Positions 1 through 8,974 of a stretch of 64,000 bases of DNA are shown here, in pieces. The first letter of the stretch is position 1. Each line of letters opens with the position of its first letter. Origin of the DNA: Candidatus Hebobacterum abditum (lineage in GTDB: Bacteria; Armatimonadota; Hebobacteria; Hebobacterales; Hebobacteraceae); the NCBI GenBank assembly GCA_029821875.1, contig JALGXW010000021.1, positions 48,354 through 112,353 on the forward strand, read 5' to 3'. A model generated the notes under the pieces. The model saw nothing but the letters and a program-made list of their open reading frames with translations, was not told the origin of the DNA and made no database searches. Both the position numbers and the translations under genes were made by a program.

Positions 1-771
1 GACATCCCCGTCGGGCTGCAGCCACTCGCGATTGCCCACCACCGCGAGCGTGTCGCGGAGGGAGGTCTTCTTCACCAGGAAGTCCATGGCCTGCTCGGCG
101 ACGGCCAGGTACTCCTCGTCGCCGAGGAGCTGGTGGGCGCGGTACAGCGCCTTCGGCAAAGCTGCGTTGGCATAGGTGAACTCGGGCAGAATCCATTCCC
201 AGCCGGGCCGTGTGTGCTCGCGGCAGCGGTGCACGAGGTAGTCGGCCAAGGGTCTGGCGAGCTGCTCTGCCCTGAGCACGTCGCCGCGGGTAGAGTGGGA
301 CCACCAGTGCAGCCCGACGATGCAGTAGGCCTTGCTGCGAGGATGCTCCAGCGCCTCTACCCAGGGAAGGGCTTGGTGCAGCATTCGCTCCGCCGGCCCC
401 ACCATGCCGCTCTCGATCGGCGTAACGAGCACATGGGCCAGCGCCCACAGGGCGCGGCCGAAGGCATCCTCGGAGCCCACCGTGTCCATCGGCCTGCGGT
501 CGTAGGAGACGAAGTTGTGGAAGCGGCCCTCAGGAGTCTGCGCGTACATCAGGAATGCCAAGTAGCGGTAGGCCAGGTCGCGGCTCAGCTGGTCCCCATA
601 GAGCCGATGGTGCTTCAGGACCACCACCAGAGCGCGTGCGTTGTCATCCGTGGTGTAGCCAGTGCGGAAATCCGGGATGCTGTAGTTGGCGTGCTGGATT
701 AGCCCAAAGCAGTCGGTCATCCGCGCCAGGTGATCCAACGAGACAGGTTGGTTCAGCTCGGGGCAGATCAT
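1..771 (-). CDS. (alpha/alpha)6-barrel, glycosidase-like partner protein of the adjacent glycosyltransferase (3' end truncated by the window edge)
   Basis: Open minus-strand frame running off the window: MICPELNQPVSLDHLARMTDCFGLIQHANYSIPDFRTGYTTDDNARALVVVL...; start codon overlaps the stop of the upstream GT4 gene (ATGA, 768-771). Absent from the ORF track because its stop lies outside the window. Confidence 0.7.
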   Translation of the reverse strand, partial: MICPELNQPVSLDHLARMTDCFGLIQHANYSIPDFRTGYTTDDNARALVVVLKHHRLYGDQLSRDLAYRYLAFLMYAQTPEGRFHNFVSYDRRPMDTVGSEDAFGRALWALAHVLVTPIESGMVGPAERMLHQALPWVEALEHPRSKAYCIVGLHWWSHSTRGDVLRAEQLARPLADYLVHRCREHTRPGWEWILPEFTYANAALPKALYRAHQLLGDEEYLAVAEQAMDFLVKKTSLRDTLAVVGNREWLQPDGDV

Positions 772-2054
772 CGCGCGGCGCTTCCGGTAGCCGATGGCGT
801 CGCCGGCGCGGTCACTGGGATCACCACGGCCGGGCCCGGCCGCGGCCTGGGCAGCTGTCTGAGTACCTCGCGGAGCAGGTTCCGGTAGCGCGTTCCCACC
901 TCCGTCCAGAGCAGACGCCGGCCGTAGGCACGAGTCCGCCGCTCCATCTGCGCCTGCAGTGCAGGCGCATCCAGCACTCGCAGGGCCGCCTCCGAGATGG
1001 ATGATGCGCTGGCGAAGTCGACCAGCAGGCCGCGCTCTCCCCCCAACAGGAATCTGGCGTGAAGATAGGCTGTGGAGATGATCGCCCTACCCGCGGCGAC
1101 TGCGTAGGCAAGCGTCCCGCTGCAGATCTGGTGCGGGTCGACATAGGGAGTGATGTAGATGTCGCTGGCCGCCAGGTAGCTGATGATTTCGTCCTTAGTC
1201 AGGTAACGGTTCACGAACCGGACCGACTCCTCGACTCCGACTTCTCCGATCAGGCGGGTCAGCGACTCGCGGTACTCATCAGCGCCGTCGCGGATTGCGT
1301 CGGGATGGGTCTCGCCGACGATCAAATAGACTAGCTCTGGGTGGTGCTCCAGCACGCGCGGAAGCGCCTGGATGGCGTACTCCAGCCCCTTCCCAGCCCC
1401 CACCAGGCCGAACGTGCACATCACCTTCTTGCCGCTGAGGCCCAGCTGCTGCTTGATCGCTTCCCGTGGCTGGGTAGAAGGTGGAGGCGCACCGTGGTTG
1501 ATGAAGGCGACTTTCGATGGCGCGACACCGTAGTCGCGACGCAGGATCTGGGTGGCGATAGGGTTCATCACCATCACCCGCTCCGACTTCTCCGCCAGCG
1601 CCCGGATCATGTCGCGGGTCTTCTGGTTCGGTTCGGGCAGCACGGTATGCAGGTTGGCGACCACCGGCTTGTCAATGGTGCTGAGGAACCGGTATATGCT
1701 CCGGCCCTCCATGCCCCCGTAGATGCCGAACTCGTGCTGGATGCTGACCACGTCTGCAGGCGAGTCGTTGATGAACTCCGCCGCGGCCTGGTAGTCTTTC
1801 TCGTTGCGGTCGTCCACTACATGAACTACAGGGCGGGAGTACTGGTGGTATCTGGCGCCACCCTCCATGGCGATCACAACTGGCTCGGGGAATGCTCCGC
1901 CACCCCCAGTGGCCTGTATCAGATCCTCACAGAAGGTGGCAATCCCGCATTCCCGCGGGGGATAGGTGCTGAGATAGGCCACCTTGACCTGCTCGGCTCG
2001 TGCCGGAAGAACGCGTGCTTTCAGGGCGTCTACGTATACCCTCGCCACAGTCAT
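768..2054 (-). CDS. Glycosyltransferase family 4 (GT-B fold) protein
   Basis: ORF 428 aa; N-terminal VAYLSTYPPRECGIATFCEDL, VSIQHEFGIYGG, and C-terminal GT4-like nucleotide-sugar binding region. Confidence 0.85.
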   Translation of the reverse strand: MTVARVYVDALKARVLPARAEQVKVAYLSTYPPRECGIATFCEDLIQATGGGGAFPEPVVIAMEGGARYHQYSRPVVHVVDDRNEKDYQAAAEFINDSPADVVSIQHEFGIYGGMEGRSIYRFLSTIDKPVVANLHTVLPEPNQKTRDMIRALAEKSERVMVMNPIATQILRRDYGVAPSKVAFINHGAPPPSTQPREAIKQQLGLSGKKVMCTFGLVGAGKGLEYAIQALPRVLEHHPELVYLIVGETHPDAIRDGADEYRESLTRLIGEVGVEESVRFVNRYLTKDEIISYLAASDIYITPYVDPHQICSGTLAYAVAAGRAIISTAYLHARFLLGGERGLLVDFASASSISEAALRVLDAPALQAQMERRTRAYGRRLLWTEVGTRYRNLLREVLRQLPRPRPGPAVVIPVTAPATPSATGSAAR

Positions 2055-2106
2055 ATCTGTCCTTTCTGTCTCGCGCTAGCAGACCGGCCGGTCGGGCACT
2101 GCCCCC

Positions 2107-2298
2107 CTAGCGTCGGAAGTGTCTCCTGCGGGGGCGCCTGGTGGCCCGTTCAGCGGCCCTGGCGGCACTTCGCTTCTGGTGGCAGCTTGAGCACAGGCGG
2201 GGCGGCGGGTAGCCCAGCCGCTCGTCCTCAGTCCACTCCGCCTCCGCGTAGACGAAAGGCTCCTCACAGGCTTCGCACTGAAGCTCCCGGTCGGCCAT
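2107..2298 (-). CDS. Small zinc-ribbon protein
   Basis: 63 aa with CEACEEPFVYAEAE...CSSCHQKR: two CxxC knuckles, typical of the probable zinc-ribbon family. Confidence 0.75.
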   Translation of the reverse strand: MADRELQCEACEEPFVYAEAEWTEDERLGYPPPRLCSSCHQKRSAARAAERATRRPRRRHFRR

Positions 2299-2300
2299 GC

Positions 2301-2594
2301 CTACCAGCGACGCCTGCCGCCGCCGAAGCCGCCACCACGACGGTCCCCGCCTCCGCCACCGCGCTCGCGCCGCGGGCGAGCCTCACTGACGTTGATAGCG
2401 CGACCATCCACCTCACGCCCGTTCATCGCCGCGATCGCATCAGCGGCCTTCTCTTCCGGCACGTCCACGAAGCCGAACCCCTTGTCGGCAATCAGACGCG
2501 CTTCCGTAGGCTCGTACTCCGCGAACAGCTCCCGCAGTGAAGTCTCCGTTACGGAGTAGCTCAGGTTCCCAACATACAGACTCTTAGTGGCCAC
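2301..2594 (-). CDS. RRM-domain RNA-binding protein with Arg/Gly-rich tail
   Basis: SLYVGNLSYSVTETSLRELF (RNP2) and KGFGFVDV (RNP1); RGG-like C-terminus. GTG start preceded by AAAGGAGG; the ORF-track start is further upstream. Confidence 0.9.
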   Translation of the reverse strand: MATKSLYVGNLSYSVTETSLRELFAEYEPTEARLIADKGFGFVDVPEEKAADAIAAMNGREVDGRAINVSEARPRRERGGGGGDRRGGGFGGGRRRW

Positions 2595-2611
2595 AGTGGC
2601 CTCCTTTCGCT

Positions 2612-2684
2612 GCGGCCTGGCTCCGCCGTGCGAGCACGCCACATCCTGCCGAAGCGCCAGCTTCCTTACCGCGGGCCAGGCCGC
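2612..2684 (-). promoter_or_regulatory. Candidate structured 5' leader upstream of the RRM gene
   Basis: 10-bp perfect outer arms GCGGCCTGGC/GCCAGGCCGC (2612-2621, 2675-2684) enclosing CGTGCtcGCACG and an imperfect CTGGCG/CGGCAG hairpin, just upstream of the SD. Confidence 0.45.
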
Positions 2685-2719
2685 GGTGCAACGGAACCGA
2701 CGCCCATCGCGACTACATA

Positions 2720-3931
2720 CTATCTGCGACGACCCCCGACCTGCGGACGGCGCGGGCGGCGAAAGCGAGAGAGCCGTCTCGCCGGCACACGGGATGACTG
2801 GGACAAGTCCGGCTCGGTCAGTCCGGCTACGGTGACGCGGGGGAGCTGTCGGCCGAGGGTCCGCTCGATGCTGGCGAGAGCAGGGCCGTCCTCTCGGCTT
2901 GCCAGGGTGAAGGCATCGCCCAACGCTCCGGCTCGCGCCGTCCGTCCGATCCGGTTCAGGTACTCGGCCGGCATGGCAGGAACGTCGTAGTTCACAACGT
3001 GAGTCACCCCCTCCACATGGAGGCCTCGCGCGGCCACATCAGTCGCCACCAGCACTCGCACGGAGCGCTGCCGGAAGCTCTCGAGGGCCTGCTCCCGCTC
3101 GCGTTGGCTGCGATCACCGTGGATGCAGCCCGTCTTCAGCCTCTCCAGCTGGAGTCGTCTCGCCAGGACGTCGGCCTGGCGCCGAGTGCGAACGAAGACG
3201 AGTACGCTCTCCATGGCGTCGCGGTCGAGCAGCTCCAGCAGCAGATCGGTCTTGCGCGCCGACGGCACCATGTATACAGACTCGGATACCGTCGCGGGAG
3301 GAGCAGAGGGGGAGCCGACCTCAACGGGGATCGGGTCCCGCAGGATCTCCTCATACGCCAATTCCATCAGCGCGATCGGCATCGTGGCGGAGAAGAGCAT
3401 GGACTGGCGCTCTCTGGGCAGCCGCGCCAGGATGCGCCGCAGGTCGGGGATAAAGCCCATGTCCATCATCCGATCGGCCTCGTCCAACACTAGCACTTCG
3501 ACGGCGTCGAGTCGAGCCGAACGTCGGCGGCAGTGGTCGAGCAACCGACCGGGCGTTGCCACCACGATCTCATAACCGGCCTTCAGGGCCTCATGCTGGC
3601 GGGCCATGCCGAGGCCGCCGTACACGTCTATAGTTCGCAGGGGGGTGCCATGGGTGAGGACCGCGCACTGCTCGGCCGTCTGCGCCGCGATCTCACGAGT
3701 GGGAGAGAGGATCAGCGCTCGCGTGCGGCCGTTCCGGCCGTTGCGGAGACGCTGGATCAGTGGGAGCAAGAAGGCAGCGGTCTTGCCGCTTCCCGTCTCC
3801 GCGGTGGCGATGATATCGCGTCCGGCGAGCGCGAGAGGGATTACTTCCTGCTGGATGGGCGTAGGTGTGTCGAAACCCATTCGGCGAGTGGCCCGAATGA
3901 GTTCGTCGGAAAGGCGAAACTGAGTGAAGAT
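2720..3931 (-). CDS. DEAD-box ATP-dependent RNA helicase (likely non-ATG start; ORF track starts at 3880)
   Basis: Motifs GFDTPTPIQ, AETGSGKT, DEAD (VLDEADRMMDMGF), SATMP, HGDRSQ, RIGRTARAG. The frame upstream of the first ATG encodes the conserved Q-motif lead-in FTQFRLSDELIRATRR. Confidence 0.9.
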   Translation of the reverse strand: MFTQFRLSDELIRATRRMGFDTPTPIQQEVIPLALAGRDIIATAETGSGKTAAFLLPLIQRLRNGRNGRTRALILSPTREIAAQTAEQCAVLTHGTPLRTIDVYGGLGMARQHEALKAGYEIVVATPGRLLDHCRRRSARLDAVEVLVLDEADRMMDMGFIPDLRRILARLPRERQSMLFSATMPIALMELAYEEILRDPIPVEVGSPSAPPATVSESVYMVPSARKTDLLLELLDRDAMESVLVFVRTRRQADVLARRLQLERLKTGCIHGDRSQREREQALESFRQRSVRVLVATDVAARGLHVEGVTHVVNYDVPAMPAEYLNRIGRTARAGALGDAFTLASREDGPALASIERTLGRQLPRVTVAGLTEPDLSQSSRVPARRLSRFRRPRRPQVGGRRR

Positions 3932-4068
3932 AGTCGTTACCTCGCAGGCTAGAGAAAGTCAGATCGCCACAGCGGCGCTCTTCTAGCCGACGAGGTGACT
4001 CGCTCTTGATTGTGCTCTTTGACCTCGACTGCGGTTGTCCGACCAGTCAGGCCTGAGCACTTAAGGGT

Positions 4069-4098
4069 ATTGTACCACAAATGCCCCACGCCGGTCAA
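4069..4098 (-). promoter_or_regulatory. Putative sigma70-type promoter of the helicase operon
   Basis: Minus strand TTGACC - 18 bp - TACAAT (-10 at 4069-4074, -35 at 4093-4098). Confidence 0.6.
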
Positions 4099-4306
4099 AC
4101 GCCGCGGTCGGGATCGCGCACACTCTCTCTGCCAAATGGCGATGAGACGCCGCTCACAGCCCTGCATGCTTGTCCTCGAACCTCAGTCATTCTCCCATAT
4201 AAGACCTCCGGGCCGCGCCTCCGGCGCCTTGCCGTTCATCCTGAGCCTTGCCAAAGGGCCGAATCCCCACCACGGACGCACACCTGCCCCAGGGGGACGC
4301 CCTTAC

Positions 4307-5755
4307 CTAGTCCCTGCCACGCAGGAAGTGGCGCCGCTTGTAGAGGCTTCGCGCACAGAGAGCGACCCCCGCGGTCACGAGCAGCGGCGGCAACAGAGTT
4401 GCGGCCCATGGACGCCCGTCAGCCCGAGCGGGCAGGAACACCCAGGCCGCGAGAAGGATGCTCATGAACCACCCGTACACGGCCCACACGGCCCATCGCG
4501 CCCTCAGCAGTAAAGCGATCGCCTGCGTGATGCCGAGGATCCCGAACAGAGGCGCAATGACGAGCGATAGCCGTGTCAGCGGACTTGGGAAGTCGCTGGC
4601 GAGCATCGGCAACACAGTGAAGGAGGCAACGATCGCCAGGAATCCAAATGCTGTACCGGCGGCGATAAGCTGATAGAACATAGGGGGCAGATCCCGGAAC
4701 TTTGCCGGCAAGACATCTCGGAATATCGCGAAGGACCCCGGCCACACTCGGAGGGAGAGCCACCGACGCCGTTTGGGTTCGACACCGCCAGCGAACCACC
4801 AGCGGTTGTGCCAGGTGTAGACACCCACGGCAAGCGCGAACACTATCCCAAATGCGGTCAGGCGAGTGCGTACCTCGGGAGGAGACATAAACCAGTGGGC
4901 CACCGGGAAAGACGCACACCAGGCCCAGACTGCGTACACGCCCCGCTGGTTTTGGACGAGTATGGCTCTCGCCTGCACCAGACTGAGGACCGCAAGAACG
5001 AACATTGCCTTGTTGCCGCTTGGGGTCCCGGCAAAGCACGGGCTGATGTTAAGCATGCGCCGCCCTTCAGCCACTGACAGTAAAGCGGCAAGGCCCCACA
5101 AGATTCCGAAGATCGCAATCCCCAGGAGCAGCTTCGGGGCCCGCCACCAACGGCGACGCGCGTGATGCCGCCGAGCAGCAATCAACATGTCTCTTACTGC
5201 CGCAGGCATAGGGTCACCCGGGAAGTACGTCTTAAGACGGTCATAGCGGGCGTCGAAGTACCCCTTCGCGGGGCATGTGCTCAAGCCGGGAAGCTGTAGA
5301 GGGAGCAGTCGTTCCATGACCATCTCTGCCAGGCGCTGATCGCAGGTAAGATCGAAGCTGCCGTATCGGCCAACCCTCTCCTTCGGCCACCCAGCATCGG
5401 GAGTATCCTCATCCATGGGATAGAAGCGCAGATAGAACTCCCGACTACTCGGGCAGAGCCCGATGTGGACATAAGTGTCCCCGGTGCGGGCCGCATAGAG
5501 ACTATCGTCGGAAGCTAGGGTCCTCTCGATCTCAGACCACGTGGTCTCTTCCGGCCGCGACGGGACGCCGTGGTGCTCATGCCAATCCTCCATGCGATCG
5601 AGCGTCGCATCGGGCCATTGCTCCTTCAGCGTATCCACGACGACCAGCAATGCAGCCCGAAGGTCCGATAGCGGTATGTGCTGCTCGAGGTGGACCGTCA
5701 CGCCATTGAAGGGAGCTCGGCCCTCACGCCAGCGCCGGTTGAGTTCCTCATCCAT
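4307..5755 (-). CDS. Polytopic membrane protein with N-terminal soluble domain, function unknown
   Basis: 482 aa ORF; soluble first ~200 aa, then multiple hydrophobic helices. Confidence 0.65.
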   Translation of the reverse strand: MDEELNRRWREGRAPFNGVTVHLEQHIPLSDLRAALLVVVDTLKEQWPDATLDRMEDWHEHHGVPSRPEETTWSEIERTLASDDSLYAARTGDTYVHIGLCPSSREFYLRFYPMDEDTPDAGWPKERVGRYGSFDLTCDQRLAEMVMERLLPLQLPGLSTCPAKGYFDARYDRLKTYFPGDPMPAAVRDMLIAARRHHARRRWWRAPKLLLGIAIFGILWGLAALLSVAEGRRMLNISPCFAGTPSGNKAMFVLAVLSLVQARAILVQNQRGVYAVWAWCASFPVAHWFMSPPEVRTRLTAFGIVFALAVGVYTWHNRWWFAGGVEPKRRRWLSLRVWPGSFAIFRDVLPAKFRDLPPMFYQLIAAGTAFGFLAIVASFTVLPMLASDFPSPLTRLSLVIAPLFGILGITQAIALLLRARWAVWAVYGWFMSILLAAWVFLPARADGRPWAATLLPPLLVTAGVALCARSLYKRRHFLRGRD

Positions 5756-5818
5756 CTTCCCACCTCACGTTGCCCCGCCAGCCCCGGCCACCCTCTCCTG
5801 TACCACCGCGGTCGTGCC

Positions 5819-6847
5819 TTAGTCAACGGCAAGTTGTGGCAGATGCTCGCTGATGCGGTCGCGCAGGACGCCCAGGTTGCGGTCGAAGAAGCCATCATTC
5901 ACATAGAAGCTGCCGGCCACTCGTGAGCCGGCCTCGGCAAACAGGCCGGTCCGCCACACTTGGCGGGCGACCATGAACCAGGGGATCGCGGTCAGAGCGG
6001 CCTCGGAGAGCGGGCGCACTTCCCGGTACCCCTCACAGAAGGCATCCCAGATGGCGTCTGTTTCGCCAAAGCCCAGGCGGCATACAGCGAGGTCATAGGC
6101 GCGCCAGCCCAGGCCGCTGCAGTCGAAGTCGAACACACGGGCACTACCGTCGGCATCCATGCGGATATTGCCGCTGGGGTAATCGCCGTGGCAATACCCC
6201 CACTCAAGCTCGTCAACCTGCGCCGCCAACCCAGCGTGCAGCTGTCCGGCTACCGCTCGGACGAAGGCAGCATCCGCTGGGCGGTGGGCCAGGAAGGGGA
6301 GTATCACCTCAATCGGCCGATCGATCAGGTGCCGGAGGTCGAGTACGAACCGCTGGTGCTCGCAGGTGAAGCCATCGCTATGCCGATGGATGAGTGCCAT
6401 CGTGCGACCACAGGCCCGAGTCTCGTCGAGGTTCGCGGCCTCCGGCCGGTGCCCGGAAGCATGGGAGAAGAGGACCGCCGTTCGCGGTCCCTCTAAGGCA
6501 GGAATGGTGCAGTGGCAGGCGCCGTCCCGCCGGACGATCGGCGCGCACACGGGCACACCGCGAGCCTCGAGGTGGGCCAATACGGCCAGTTCATACGCAA
6601 TGTCCTCCGCAGTGCGCCGACCATGACTGTAAAGGCGCAGCACGTAGTCGCCATCCGGTGTCGATATGAAGTAGTGGTCATTGAACCCACACTGTATCAG
6701 ATGACAGGCTGTGGGCCTGGCGAGGTGGTACTCGGGCCAGAGGGCGTCGACGAGTGCCCCCACCTCAAGCGTCGAGTGCACAACAGGCAAGAAGTGCGCC
6801 ATCCGGTCCCTCCAGCGAGTGACGTCGTCGTCATGCGGATTGCGCAT
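5819..6847 (-). CDS. APH/homoserine-kinase-like phosphotransferase family protein
   Basis: CHGDYPSGNIRM...ARVFDFDCSGLG matches the APH Brenner-like loop and DFD motif; upstream GGGAGGGGG SD. Confidence 0.8.
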   Translation of the reverse strand: MRNPHDDDVTRWRDRMAHFLPVVHSTLEVGALVDALWPEYHLARPTACHLIQCGFNDHYFISTPDGDYVLRLYSHGRRTAEDIAYELAVLAHLEARGVPVCAPIVRRDGACHCTIPALEGPRTAVLFSHASGHRPEAANLDETRACGRTMALIHRHSDGFTCEHQRFVLDLRHLIDRPIEVILPFLAHRPADAAFVRAVAGQLHAGLAAQVDELEWGYCHGDYPSGNIRMDADGSARVFDFDCSGLGWRAYDLAVCRLGFGETDAIWDAFCEGYREVRPLSEAALTAIPWFMVARQVWRTGLFAEAGSRVAGSFYVNDGFFDRNLGVLRDRISEHLPQLAVD

Positions 6848-6929
6848 CCCGCCGCCCCCTCCCCTGCTACTGACCACCGGGGCCCGCCCTCAGAACTCCT
6901 GCAGCACTCCGGGCTGCGACGATCCGGAC

Positions 6930-7556
6930 CTACCTGAGCGCGCCGTCGCCCCCCGCGTACAGCCACACCCCGATTGCGTACCATTCGTCGCTGCTAGTCT
7001 CTAGATCGGCTCCCTCCTCCAGCAGGCGACTGCGAACAGCATCCAGTCGCTCCGCCTCAGCGACACTCGACAGGAGCAGATTCTCATTCAGGAAGTCGCC
7101 GAATTCCCTCATGGCACGAATCAGACCGTATATGACCTCATTGTAGAGCACTGAGTAGTAGCCCCGGGCCGATCCATAGTAGCCGAAGTCATACCCAACA
7201 AAGGCGAAGCCAGCTGGCAGGCCACTCAGGGCCTCAGTCCCTCCGAAGCAGATCAGATCGGCGTCCGGCCCGAAATCCCTCGCCAGGATCTCTTTGATCT
7301 GCTCGTATTGGCCTAGATCGCCGATCCCAGTCTCGGGCAGGAAGCCATACTCCGATTCCCAATCACGCCCACCCCAGGGGCCATGCCAGAAGGCCCCGTC
7401 GAACCCGCGATACTTCCTCGCCACTTCCTCGTGGGTGAGACCCAACACAGGTATCCTGAACTCATAGCCAGGTATCGGATCCTCTCTGTGCGCCTCTGCA
7501 AGACTCACACGAGTCACTATCACGAGTCCCTCGGAGCGCGCACCCTCTTCAAGCAT
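6930..7556 (-). CDS. Hypothetical protein
   Basis: 208 aa ORF, codon usage plausible; no recognised family. Confidence 0.5.
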   Translation of the reverse strand: MLEEGARSEGLVIVTRVSLAEAHREDPIPGYEFRIPVLGLTHEEVARKYRGFDGAFWHGPWGGRDWESEYGFLPETGIGDLGQYEQIKEILARDFGPDADLICFGGTEALSGLPAGFAFVGYDFGYYGSARGYYSVLYNEVIYGLIRAMREFGDFLNENLLLSSVAEAERLDAVRSRLLEEGADLETSSDEWYAIGVWLYAGGDGALR

Positions 7557-7820
7557 CTGATCTCACCCGGATATGGTCTACAGGGCCAATGTGGATGTGG
7601 TCGCCGAACACCCAATGCGTAGTGTTCCTATGATCGAGTGATTTCGGTGGCGCGTTCGGATACTTCTTGGCGCGAAGGTCTCGCCCCCCGTCCGGTGAGG
7701 CGCCTGCGTCGGAGTCTGATGTTCCCCTCTTCATCGGGGCCCTCTGCCATCTGGATCAGAACGTCTGCTTCGCCCTTTGACTCCTGCCCCCACCCCTGCC
7801 GCTGACGGCCGCGCCCGGCC

Positions 7821-8951
7821 TCAGAACTCCAGCAGCAACTCCAGTAGCTTTCGGTCGAGCTTGTGGCCGTGGAAGTCCTCGTAGTCGACGTCGGATCGCT
7901 CGGAGTCCAGGATGCCGAAGGCGCCGCGCAGGTTCCACAGCGCGTACCCGATGTTGTGCGACTTCAGGATGTCGAGCACATCGCGAAGCCATGCCAGGAG
8001 CACTGGATGAGGCGTCTTGTTGTAGGCGCCGCCCTCGCCGCAGTGCACGCCCACTCCCTGCGCGGCCAGCTCCGCCCAGGGCCGGTAGAACTCCTCCAGC
8101 GCGCTGCGGTCCCACGTCTTCCCCCATTCCTCGATACCGGGCCAGACCGGCTCCGGCCACTTCATCGCGTCCGGCCCGGCCCACTCGGCCCGGTAGTGGC
8201 TGATTCTGCCGGGCGCGTAGGCGCGGCAGCTCTGCGCGATGCCGAGGTCGGCTAGCTCCGGGCAGGGGACGCTCGCCCACTGCACGCCGTCGGCGATGAT
8301 GAGCCGGTCCGGGTCCACCTCCCGGATCGCCTTCACCGTGGCGCGCACCACTCGCTCGTGGTCCTCCCGGGTCATCTCCGCCACCGGCGCGGCCGGCTCG
8401 TTGATCAGGTTGAAGCTCACCTCCGAGCCGCCGATCCCCTTATAGCGCTCGGCGAACGTCGTCCAGTGCAGGATGAACGCCTCCAGGGCGGCCTCGTCCT
8501 TCCACAGGTTGAACGGCTCCTGCCGCTCTCGGTTCACGCTGTAGCCCGGCCCCCGATGGAAGTTTACGCAGACGTGCAGCCCGTACTTCCGGCCCAACTC
8601 CACCGCCCGATCCACCTTGGCCAGCCCGGCCTCGGCGATCTTCAGCGGGTCATCGTCCTCGATCCAGTGCGTGTAGCACAGCGGCAGCCGCACGAAGTCG
8701 AATCCCCAGTCGGCCATCCAGCGGAAGTCGTCCTCCTGCCAGTTGCCATCGCTGGCCACGAAGAACATCTCCAGCAGGTTGAAGCCGCGCCACCGCGGCA
8801 GCTTTGTCTGTGTCATCTGCTTGGCCTCCATGCCTTGCTTCTGTCCCCAGGCGCGAGCGCCCGACAACGCAGGCAGACCTCCGAGCACGGCCCCTGCGGC
8901 CGCCGCCCTCAGGAATGCCCTTCTGGTGAGCCCGGCGACTTCCCGTGTCAT
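7821..8951 (-). CDS. Glycoside hydrolase family 5 (cellulase-like), Tat-type signal
   Basis: MTREVAGLTRRAFLRAAAAGAVLGGLPALSG (Tat signal); NLINEPAAP acid/base and GVHCGEGG nucleophile motifs. Start trimmed from 9194 in the ORF track. Confidence 0.85.
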   Translation of the reverse strand: MTREVAGLTRRAFLRAAAAGAVLGGLPALSGARAWGQKQGMEAKQMTQTKLPRWRGFNLLEMFFVASDGNWQEDDFRWMADWGFDFVRLPLCYTHWIEDDDPLKIAEAGLAKVDRAVELGRKYGLHVCVNFHRGPGYSVNRERQEPFNLWKDEAALEAFILHWTTFAERYKGIGGSEVSFNLINEPAAPVAEMTREDHERVVRATVKAIREVDPDRLIIADGVQWASVPCPELADLGIAQSCRAYAPGRISHYRAEWAGPDAMKWPEPVWPGIEEWGKTWDRSALEEFYRPWAELAAQGVGVHCGEGGAYNKTPHPVLLAWLRDVLDILKSHNIGYALWNLRGAFGILDSERSDVDYEDFHGHKLDRKLLELLLEF

Positions 8952-8974
8952 GACCTTGCGCTCCCTCTCGCCGC

